From the NCBI GenBank assembly GCA_030141605.1, contig JAQGDQ010000739.1, positions 1 through 64,000 on the forward strand: 64,000 nucleotides of DNA. Reading direction: 5' to 3'. The translations under genes and the position numbers were made by a program. The DNA comes from Tubiluchus corallicola (Eukaryota > Priapulida > Priapulimorpha > Priapulimorphida > Tubiluchidae). Of the stretch, positions 1 to 10,694 are shown in pieces; the stretch's first letter is position 1; every line of letters begins with the position of its first letter. Below the pieces are notes generated by a model, which was given only the letters and a program-made list of their open reading frames with translations, made no database searches and was not told the DNA's origin.

Positions 1-1299
1 GAGAGAATGGTGTTAATAGTGAGAGAATGGTGTTAATAGTGAGAGAATGGTGTTAATAGTGAGAGAATGGTGTTATTAGTGAGAGAATGGTGTTAATAGT
101 GAGATAATGGAATGGTGTTAATAGTGAGCGAATGGTGTTATTAGTGAGAGAATGGTGTTATTAGTGAGAGAATGGTGTTATTAGTGAGAGAATGGTGTTA
201 ATAGTGAGAGAATGGTGTTAAAAAATGTGAGAGAATGGCGTTAATAATGAGATAATGGTGTTGATAGTGAGAGAATGGTGTTAATAATGAGATAATGGTG
301 TTGATAGTGAGAGAATGGTGTTAATAGTGAGAGAATGTGTTAATAGTGAGCGAATGGTGTTATTAGTGAGAGAATGGTGTTATTAGTGAGAGAATGGTGT
401 TATTAGTGAGAGAATGGTGTTATTAGTGAGAGAATGGTGTTATTAGTGAGAGAATGGTGTTATTAGTGAGAGAATGATGTTAATAGTGAGATAATGGAAT
501 GGTGTTAATAGTGAGCGAATGGTAATATTAGTGAGAGAATGGTGTTATTAGTGAGAGAATGGTGTTATTAGTGAGAGAATGGTGTTAATAGTGAGAGAAT
601 GGTGTTAATAGTGAGAGAATGGTGTTAATAGTGAGAGAATGGTGTTAATAGTGAGATAATGGTGTTAATAGTGAGAGAATGGTGTTATTAGTGAGAGAAT
701 GGTGTTATTAGTGAGAGAATGGTGTTATTAGTGAGAGAATGGTGTTATTAGTGAGAGAATGGTGTTATTAGTGAGAGAATGGTGTTAATAGTGAGAGAAT
801 GGTGTTATTAGTGAGAGAATGGTGTTATTAGTGAGAGAATGGTGTTATTAGTGAGAGAATGGTGTTATTAGTGAGCGAATGGTGTTAATAGTGAGCGAAT
901 GGTGTTATTAGTGAGAGAATGGTGTTATTAGTGAGAGAATGGTGTTATTAGTGAGAAAATGGTGTTAATAGTGACAGAATGGTGTTAATAGTGAGAGAAT
1001 GGTGTTAATAGTGAGAGAATGGTGTTAATAGTGAGAGAAAGGTGTTAATAGTGAGATAATGGTGTTAATAGTGAGAGAATGGTGTTATTAGTGAGAGAAT
1101 GGTGTTATTAGTGAGAGAATGGTGTTATTACTGAGAGAATGGTGTTATTAGTGAGAGAATGGTGTTATTAGTGAGAGAATGGTGTTATTACTGAGAGAAT
1201 GGTGTTATTAGTGAGAGAATGGTGTTATTAGTGAGAGAATGGTGTTATTAGTGAGAGAATGGTGTTATTACTGAGAGAATGGTGTTATTAGTGAGATAA
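1..1299. repeat. 20-bp satellite array, about 65 copies, open at left edge
   Basis: The unit is 20 bp (GAGAGAATGGTGTTAATAGT) and repeats head to tail with almost no change in period for 1.3 kb. Two main variants (TTAATAGT and TTATTAGT) occur in runs. Rarer forms carry GAGCGAAT, GAGATAAT or CTGAGAGA, and the pair with an extra AATGG block recurs about 370-390 bp apart (near 105-130 and 490-515), hinting at higher-order duplication. The array lies downstream of the last visible ZZEF1 exon, so it is probably inside a ZZEF1 intron. Its left end is outside the window. Confidence 0.97.
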
Positions 1300-2431
1300 C
1301 GCACTTGTAGCTCCGTCTGCCAGACAACAACGAGGAGACGTTGGTCTGAATTTGCTGACTGTCCCCATTTCCCGACACTAAGCTAATACAACAGGCGCCA
1401 TGTATTAGACTCACACTAATGTAGAATCAATCTCCTAATTGTCTCAAAAACATCTAGTACAGGCCGCTCCTATGTGAAAGTATATAAAAACTGTCGGCAA
1501 TTGACTCAAATAACTGCATAAATGATATAACTTGATATAATAACTCTATACTTTTATATGTAGAGATATACACCTGATTACACTGATGTAATAATGTAAA
1601 CAAAGTGACGGCCTGCCAACTATCGGTCAGCTCACGAAACAACGGACTGTGTCCACTATGCAGGGCTTTCCAACGGCCCAGATTTTGTTTGATTCTTCCG
1701 ATATCCGTAAAAGCGAGGTCCGGCAAACCGAGATATGAGTGTAGTCATTCATGTTAAGAATATTCAGTAGTGCAGCAGTAACCTCAATCTACTTTAGCAT
1801 CCGAAATATTGCTTGTTGATGATGCTGAGGTAGCATTGTGTCTCTTAGTTGTACAGCAGAAAATTGTATGAAAGTGATGGGCTGATTGCTTGTTTTTAGC
1901 GTCCACAAAAATGGATTTGAATGATGTCATTACGGACCAGAATACGTCCGTAATATGCAGGACTTTTTAACAGTCCAGATTTTGTCAGATTCTTCCAATA
2001 TCTGTAAAGGCAAGGCCCGACAAACGAGATATGAGTGTAGTGTCACGTTGTGATGATCTGAATTAATGCCGAACTTCAGCTGGTGAAAGAACCGCTTGCC
2101 AAGCTGGTTTTGCACCTCATATCTAATGTTACTGTTGTCGCTATAGCAACGGCTACCCAGTGAAAAAAGAAAAGAAAAGAACTGGCAAAGGGTGCTTTTG
2201 ATACATGTAAGAGTTTGCTGACATTTGAGAAAAGTTTAAAAAGAAAATTAGAATCAAAAGTGTATAGTGACTTGCGGGACATCCGATTGCAAAATTAACG
2301 TATTTCACTCAAGACAAATGAGCGAATACATCAACAGGTGAATGAAAAATAAGAAAGGAATATGCAAATATGTGAATGAAAGAATAAAAGACTAAACAAA
2401 CGAAGTAATTAGTTAATTAAGTGACACTCAC
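1300..2431. other. Probable ZZEF1 intron 8 (partial), no exon recognised
   Basis: Between the satellite and the last recognised ZZEF1 exon I find no stretch matching the next part of the ZZEF1 family protein. The only internal structure is a diverged direct duplication of about 100 bp (1644-1745 and 1937-2041). An X-box-like site (GTTGTC, 5-bp gap, AGCAAC) lies near 2135-2151. Confidence 0.5.
1644..2041. repeat. Diverged direct repeat pair of about 100 bp
   Basis: Copies at 1644-1745 and 1937-2041 share the order TATGCAGG, CCAGATTTTGT, GATTCTTCC, and the ending GAGATATGAGTGTAG. Identity looks like roughly 75-80 percent by eye. The short open frame in the first copy is not supported as a gene. 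Confidence 0.6.
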
Positions 2432-2513
2432 TTCTACTTCATCCCAGTTGTCATCGACGGTAAAGTAAGCCACTGGTTGAACAACGCCTGGCGATAGATT
2501 CGCCTCACCAGAC
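2432..2513 (-). CDS. ZZEF1: ZZEF1 coding exon 8
   Basis: It encodes residues 614-641, ending in a DDNWDEVE motif equivalent to the conserved EEEWDEADV of the family. Intron 7 is only 96 bp, the shortest in the gene. Donor GTGAGT at 2431-2426. The following exon is not recognised in the window. Confidence 0.87.
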
Positions 2514-5500
2514 CTGTAAAAAATGACATGAAAGGACAAATAATCAATGTTACTAAACAGCCAAGTTTAAGAATGAATAAAGTTAATGGCACAAAGTTTA
2601 AGAACTCACCTGTATTCGTTATACTGAGCAACTGTCCAATTGTCAAAGTCTGAAAATGATGTACTCTCCAAGCGCTGGTCTTCATCTGTGTAGACGAACA
2701 CCATCCCACATTTAGCACCAATGCTACCTTTACATACCTAGTAAAAACACATGCAGTCCTGGTTAAGCGTAATGTGAGTTGGAGAAATGAATGTGATGTT
2801 ACTTAAAAACAGTTGGGAATGTGACAGATTTCACATGGGGCAGACTACAAATGGGCTCTACATCATATGACGTCAGAAACTAACACAACAGTTCATATTC
2901 ATGCTTATTACGGTACCGCCTTCTATTTGTCGGCCACGCGAATGTGATAAAAAGGCGCCGCTGCCGATCTTAGTAGATTCACTGAGACACGCGTAGCTTT
3001 CAAAGTTTAACGAAATTTGAGTATCCGAGGTAATTATTATTTAATCTAAGGTTTCATTTAAAAAAAGCTTTTGTAGTTGCAATATTTTACAGCATTCCTT
3101 ATTCTAAACTCGTGTTTACACAATCATCCGGTTGTCCTTTAATGAAATAAGGTGATTTCTTGACTCTAAACAAGAATTAAACTTAGTATCTCTAAAGGGT
3201 GAATAAGCTACTTTAACCATCACATAATACTACAAAGTGTTGACTTTCTTAAAACTGATCTTGCATCATTTCATACAACTGTTATAAAAAAAGCCTTTGA
3301 TGGCAATAAGTTGGTTATATGATTCGATGTTGCTATATAATTTGAATGTTTGGAATGGTTGGCATCCTTCTGTCTCGGAAGACAATGTAGTGTGTGCCAA
3401 GAGAGTCAGTTATTGATCACATTGATGGAGCTGCAGCATCGACTGTGACTGAGCATTGCGATCCTTGAACGTCTCCAGGGCGCACGCCTGGGCAAAGAGT
3501 GTGGAGATCCTGAGTTGCCCAGACAACAGGAAACCCCTCTTTTCCTCGCTGGTGTAGTCCAAAGGAAAGCGGAGCGATACGTTTGGCACCAGGTTGACTG
3601 CAGGAGCTGCCGGAGTCAGTGAGCATGCTGCACTGGTCCGCCTTCGGGGCTCCACTCCTGATTTGGACGGTTTACTCCTCTACACATGGCCGTTGGGTCA
3701 CTTGACGTTCTCCGCCCTCTAGCCGTTGGCTGCTGGTACAGCTCCTCTGCCTAGTGTTGAGATACAGTGTGGGCATCCCGCAAGCCTACAGCACCTGGTA
3801 TTCTTAGGTGGTCACCCATCCAAATACTAACCAGGTTCTACGTTGCTTAACTTCGGTGATTAGATGAGAACCGGTGTTTTCAACGTGATTTGGCCGTATG
3901 CCTAATGTTTGGAATACCACCATAGCAATTGTCTAAATAAACTTTGTCGTAAACAAACATTTTATTTCTTACCTTGATATGTAATTTTGTGATTTCAACA
4001 AACGTATGTGATTTGAAATACAGGTTAGCTTTTCTGTTGCCTTTAGCAGTAACATAGCCATCACCGGGCGAAGAGCTCACAACATTCGCACAGCCGGTGC
4101 TGTTATCCCGCATTCCTCCGTCAGCACCTGCTACATTCATTTGCAATTGTGTCGAGTGGTAAAGGATAGCCGACTTGTAGACATTATCCATGGATGTCAA
4201 ACACGAGGCTGCCGGTATCTAGGGAAACACGAAAACAAGAAACAACTTCATCTGCATAACCGAGAAAACGTTTATTGAAAGTTTACAACATAGCAATATT
4301 AATATTTATATCAACATCAACACTAAAGTAGGATGAATAACCAAGTGGTCACAATGTTGCGATTCATGATCGAAGTGAAAAATGGCATGGAGGCTTGTCA
4401 ATGAACTGTGTCAATACTTATTTCGCTTACCGACACTAAAGAGTTAACAATGTAAACATATGTGCATTGATGACATCACAAACTAACATAATTTTCAACA
4501 ATAGCAATAACAGCAAAAATATTCCACGAGCATGTTGCACATGTTTCCGAAAGTGAAAATTGCAGTACAGTGCTACTGTACATGATTCAGCGTGTTGTAC
4601 TAAAAGTAGGCAAGTTTTAAGATAAAAATTCAAGCTTCAAATTTACTGCTGTGCTCATGCATAAGCTGTCGAATGTGTGCAGTTCGTCACAAACTAACAC
4701 ATCTGAACTGAGAGGTACAGCACCTGTTTTCTGTGCATTTCTAAAATACAGGTGCTAGTGCCCGTCTAAATAGCGAATGGCAAAATGCATGCAACGGCGA
4801 AGAACTAGTGGCGCAAATGTGAAACTGTGTCTGAGTGGTAATAATTCTTTTACGTAAGTCATTTTTGAAAAAAATTGTATGTTTCCTTTCTATATTTCAA
4901 AGAGTAGATTGTTTTGACCTACAGTTTGAGATTAAGTCCGGTTTTGCTTTAAATGCAGCAACTGGCCTTTAACCAGACAAGGTTACAGAAAAGACTAGCT
5001 ATGTATGCAATAATACATGAATACAGAAAGCAGCAGGGAAAGAGTTAACTACATTTTTAACGTAAGCACATAACTTTCTCACCTCCGTTCCAGCATTATC
5101 AAGCAGCTGTTGTAAAGCAGCGATGATACCCGAAATATTTCCTCTAGCTAAAGCAAACATCAACACCACCTGTAAACCACGAGCTGCCATCTCGCTATCC
5201 TCTGCCTCCGTCAATATTGCTTGTAAGAACCTACGAAAATAAGATGCATATGCAAACTTCTAATAACATCATCACGTTTTGTATACAGTCGAATCCTGCT
5301 AATACAATTCGGCTCCGCTTCAGCCGAGCTAGGTGATTTACTGCGTGAGTCGGCTGATGTAGTAGCAACTGACTCAGCTTCAGCCGAGCTAGGTGATTTA
5401 CTGTGTGAGTCAGCTGATGTAGTAGCAACTGACTCGGCTTCAGCCGAGCTAGCTGATTTACTCTGTGAGTCGGCTGATGTAGCAACTGACTCAGCTTCAG

Positions 5501-8500
5501 CCGAGCTAGGTGATTTACTGTGTGAGACGGCTGATGTAGTAGCAACTGACTCAGCTTCAGCCGAGCTAGCTGATTTACTGTGTGAGTCGGCCGATGTTGT
5601 AGCAACTGACTCAACTTCAGCCGAGCTAGCTGATTTATTGTGTGAGTCAGCTGATGTAGAAGCAACAGACTCCGCTTCAGCTGAGCTAGCTGATTTACTG
5701 TGTGAGTCAACTGATGTAGTAGCAGCTGACTCAGCTTCAGCCAAGCTAGCTGATTTACTGTGTGAGTCAGCTGATGTAGTAGCAACTGACTCAGCTTCAG
5801 TCGAGCTAGCTGATTTATTGTGTGAGTCAGCTGATGTAGAAGCAACAGACTCCGCTTCAGCCGAGCTAGCTGATTTACTGTGTGAGTCACCTGATGTAGT
5901 AGCAGCTGACTCAGCTTCAGCCTCTAGTTATAACATAGTTGTGACAGCAGCAGTAATAAGTTTTCATTTTCTTAAAATCCCATGAGCCAGCCGAAATACA
6001 AATCGTACAGCAGCGAAGAGGCTAAATCTTTGAATCAATTATAAATCAGCATCCAATGAACTTTGTGCACTTTGTAATTAAAAACAAAACTACCTGCTCA
6101 TTTCATCCAACACTACAGGTGTGAGAAACTTAGGTCTCTCTTTTGAGGCTTTGCTGAGAGAAAGGGGAGGCATGTGTTCAAGAGCTTGCTGGCTGTGCTC
6201 CAATATGGTTGTTCGGAGGGCGGGTGACGTGTGGATGCCAGACAACGTGGTTGATGATAACATCTGAAATAATCATCAGTCAATGTTTTTATTTATCAAT
6301 CAGCAATTATCAATCAATAAAATCAATAGTTTACCACAGTTAAGTTTTTCTTTTAGAAAAAGACAGTAAGCAGCCTGCAAACTTCAATTGCTCCGATGTT
6401 TCTAATTATGAAGTCAGGGAAACATCTGAGGTATCTGCTTGGCCCTGAAGTTAGGCAGTGCTGAGCCTGGACTGTAAAGAGATGGATGATCATACTACTA
6501 GAAATTTAGTGTTTCATCATAGAAAATTTTCCTCAAAACTATCTTGGATGCGGATGCCCACCTACAATGAGCATGCCCTACCACTGGATGTTGCATTCCA
6601 GTTCCCAAGTTCAGTTTGTGGTTGCAAAAGTTTTTTCAACTCAGACAATATGGTAACCCTACCTATACTTAAAGGAATACAGATGATTTTTCATACACTA
6701 CCCCATTTTCCAGTCCGATAAAAAATATACATTCTAAGACAACCAATGCTGTAAAAGTGTTTCTGATAATTAAATAATAGATTAAAAACTTAATGAACAG
6801 CGAGCGAGCCAAACTATTGATGACATCACAAACTAACCTAATTTTTAACAGCAAAAACATTCCACGAGCGTTTCACACGTGTTTGCGAAAGCGAAAATTG
6901 AAGTACAGTGCTACTGTGAGATATTCAGTGTGTTGTACTAAAACTAGGCAAGTTTTAAGATAAAAATTTCAAATTTAGCGCTCTACTCATACATCAGCTG
7001 GCATCGTCAGAAACTAACACATCTGAACTGAGAGGTACAGCACCTGTTTTCTGTGCAATGCCATTCCAAAATGCAGGCAAATGGCAAAATGCATGTAACA
7101 GTGAAGAACTAGTGGCAATAGAACACTAGTGGCAAATTGTGGTGAGAACGTGAAATTGCGTTTGTGTGGCAATAATTCTTTCACCTAAACGATTTTTGAA
7201 AAAATAGCATGTTTCCATTCAATATTTTATAGAATAAATTGTTTTGACCAACAGCTTAAGATTGGGTCTGGTTTTGCTTTAATATAAATGCATAAGAATG
7301 ATATACAGAGCTATATATGCCTTCTTGCGTTGTTGAGTCAGAAATTAAAAATAACTGCAATTCACTTGAACTAATGAACTAATAGCTGATTATTTCAATA
7401 ATTTTGTTACAATCTCAGCAACTATTCCATGTATGCAGACCTTTTTGTCATAATTATAGTAAAAATACATTTTATTTGCACTCTACCTGTAGATACCAAA
7501 TTGTAGTGGCATCAGAGATACTAAAGTTTTCCCGGGCTTTATATCCCAGCGTCCTCAGCCCACGTATTCGTACGTCGCAGCCGTCGCTATGGCAATGCTT
7601 AATATTGATTTGTACAAACGGATGATAAGCTTTGGCATTTTCTAACAAGGTTACATCTCCTGAAAAGGGTATTAAATGATCATATTCTCTTGAAGAATAG
7701 CTGTGCACCGCATATCACAGCTCTGCACCACACATCACAGCTCTGCACCACACATCATAGCTCTGCACAGCACACAACAATTATGCACCCAGCTACCACA
7801 TACCACACCTGTACTCACACGTCACAACTATGCACCATGACTATGCATCAAATACAACTGCTCTGCGCCACACATCACAGTCCTGCACAGCACACAACAA
7901 CTATGCACCAAGCTACCACATACCACACCTGTACTCACATATCACAACTATGCACAACACACTACGACTATGCATCACATACAACAACTATGCACCCAGC
8001 TACCACATACCACACCTGTACTGACACGTCATAACTATGCACCACACACTACGACTATGCATCACATACAACTGCTCTGCACCACACATCACAGTCCTGC
8101 ACATCACACAACTATGCACCAAGCTACAACATACCACACCTGTACTCACACGTCATAACTATACACCACACACCATGCCATGACTATGCATCAAATACAA
8201 CTGCTCTGCGCCACACATCACAGTCCTGCACAGCACACAACAACTATGCACCAAGCTACCACATACCACACCTGTACTCACACGTCATAACTATGCACCA
8301 CACACCATGACTATGCATCACATACAACTGCTCTGCACCACACATCACAGTCCTGCACAGCACACATGTATGCACCCAGCTACCACATACCACACCTGTA
8401 CTCACACATCACAACTATGCACCACACACTACGACTATGCATCACATACAACGGCTCTGCACCGCACAGCAGAGTTCTGCACAGCACAAAACAACTATGC

Positions 8501-10660
8501 ACCCAGCTACCACATACAATACCTGTACTCACACGTCATAACTATGCACCACACACCATGACTATGCATCAAATGCAACAGTTCTGGACCACATATCATA
8601 ACTCTGTGCATCGTATATCACAAACAAGAATGAAAAAAATACTTCGTAAAAAAATCTCAAGAAAATTGCGGCTAACCGCCTAAAAGAATGCTGTTCAAAA
8701 CCTCTAACAGCTAACACTGCCAGTACATTCACTCACTGTATTAGGTTATTTTAATAACCTCAAGAAAAATTTTCATAACATTATTTGTTAAAAAATAAAA
8801 ACAATTATTTGATTAGCTTCTATTTTAAGACGATTCTCAGACAATCTTTTACTTTTTCCTTCAGTATTTTCTGTCTACATTTCTTCTATAACATTGAAAC
8901 CAAACTTTACAATGTATTTCTATAACATACCAGTTGTACTGCTTGGTATATGAATTTGCTTGATCTCTTTCAGTTTATCCTGATGTTTACCAACAGATAT
9001 AGTGATAAGTTGCGGCATATACGACATGTCAGACGAAGCGACGGAAATAACAAGTTGTTTCAAGATAATATTATGCTTCATTTTCAATCGTATCCAATGA
9101 GATCTTGCCGACCCGTCCGACTGCCAATATTTCGACGCATCGTTGTTCGTTAGCAAGCCGACGTCCGATTGATTCGACGAGACCTCAATGTAGCTGTAGC
9201 ACTTAGTCATTGCTTTCGCTTCGTCTGCCGCATCCACACTGCTGGATTTTTTATGACTGGTCTCCTCCCTGATCTTGGTAAATATGTACTTGAGCGCGGC
9301 CAGCCGCACGGAATGCGTGCTCTGATAACTTTCCAAGAGAGAAAACGGTAGCACGGCCATGTTGGCGCGATTTCGCACCATGTAGTTGAGCAATCGCTGC
9401 CCGTGCTTGCCGATGTCGTGCCGATCACAGTAGACATCCAAGAAACTAGGCGTGAGATTGCACGACTGTAGCGTGCGGATTGTGTAGTTCAGTTCTCCCT
9501 GCACCGTGCTACTGCCCCACACGGTACGTAAAGATTCCACCATGTTGTCCACCTCTGCCACGCCCTCACCGTCATAATCGAATATACGGAAAGCTTCTTT
9601 GCAGTCGTCCAGATCGGCACCCTGGCTTGTGAGCAGCTCACAAAACTGAGATTCTGTCACCTCTTCCCGATCATATCTACATAGAAACACATGCAAGAAT
9701 GTGATCAGGATTAAATTAGAGCAGTTTTCATTCTACTACTATGCTTAAAGGAAAGAACAATAACAATAGTTATTTAACTATTATCATTTAAACTTAGAGA
9801 AAAAAACAAGACATTTGCAACAAACTCTTCTATTAAGCATAAATCCAAAATAAACTACTTCTGAATAGAAATTTTCAGGTGTGGTGGTTGCAGCCATTCA
9901 CGTCAAAATTACGATGTAACTGGGAAACTTTATGACTTTTCGTAAGAATGTGCTGTTTAAACTAATTCAGACTTTTGCAGTTTGTCTAAAATTCATGGCA
10001 AACTGTTACAAAATCAGCTACCTAATGTTTTTGTGAAAACTTATGCAATTGACGAAACTTGACAGTGTGTTGCTTTACTTCAGGAAGAATGACGTCATTG
10101 GTGGAAGAGTGGGCAATTACTTCAAGATGAATGACATCATTGGTGGAAGACTGGCAGTTACTTCAGGATGAATGACGTCATTGGTGGAAGAGTGGGCAAT
10201 CACTTCAGGAAGAATGACGTCATTGGTGGAAGAGTAGCAATTACTTCAGGATGAATGACGTCATTGGTGGAAGAGTGGGTAATTACTTCAGTATGAATGA
10301 CGTCATTGGTGGAAGAGTGGGCATTCAAAATCGGAGCGCCCAAGCATGAAGTGATTGCGACTTTAAAGTGATTTTACCGATTACAAGAGGTGCTTAATGC
10401 GGTTTCATTACTAAATACTGCTAACATTTTTTGCGAGCACGGAAACAAGCCTAACATTCCAAAAGGCTTGACTTTTCTGTTAAGCACAACCATTGAACCA
10501 CTTATTGACTGGCTGGAAATAATAGTCAGAGAGCTTGAATAATGTCACAGCTTCGTAGTACATTCACAAAAAATAAAAGCCACACAAACAAAACAGATAA
10601 TTTCTAACCTGAATTAATCCAGGGAGATTAGACTGGGTGTTCCAAAAGAAAGAGCACAGT

Positions 10661-10694
<34 letters not shown>

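Larger units (their letters stand above)
2738..3972. other. ZZEF1 intron 6, with a 5S-headed SINE-like block
   Basis: The 1235-bp intron holds a 121-bp 5S rRNA-like segment (3782-3902) followed, in the same minus-strand direction, by about 370 bp that is GC-richer than its surroundings (about 3410-3780). The rest, 2740-3400, is AT-rich with no recognised feature apart from a short match (AGAAACTAACACA near 2876) to the repeat in introns 3 and 5. Confidence 0.65.

Noticed and set aside
1-1299. CRISPR array
   Set aside because: Units are contiguous 20-bp satellite copies without unique spacers, in an animal genome.
3782-3902. Functional 5S rRNA gene
   Set aside because: Helix positions are changed, no T-run terminator follows, and it lies singly inside an intron.
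5211-5744. Minus-strand Ser/Ala/Glu repeat frame of 177 codons
   Set aside because: It is inside ZZEF1 intron 4, consists of the 60-bp minisatellite, and runs into exon 5 in the wrong frame.
7690-8683. His/Thr-rich plus-strand frames
   Set aside because: They are repeats in ZZEF1 intron 2 and antisense to the gene.
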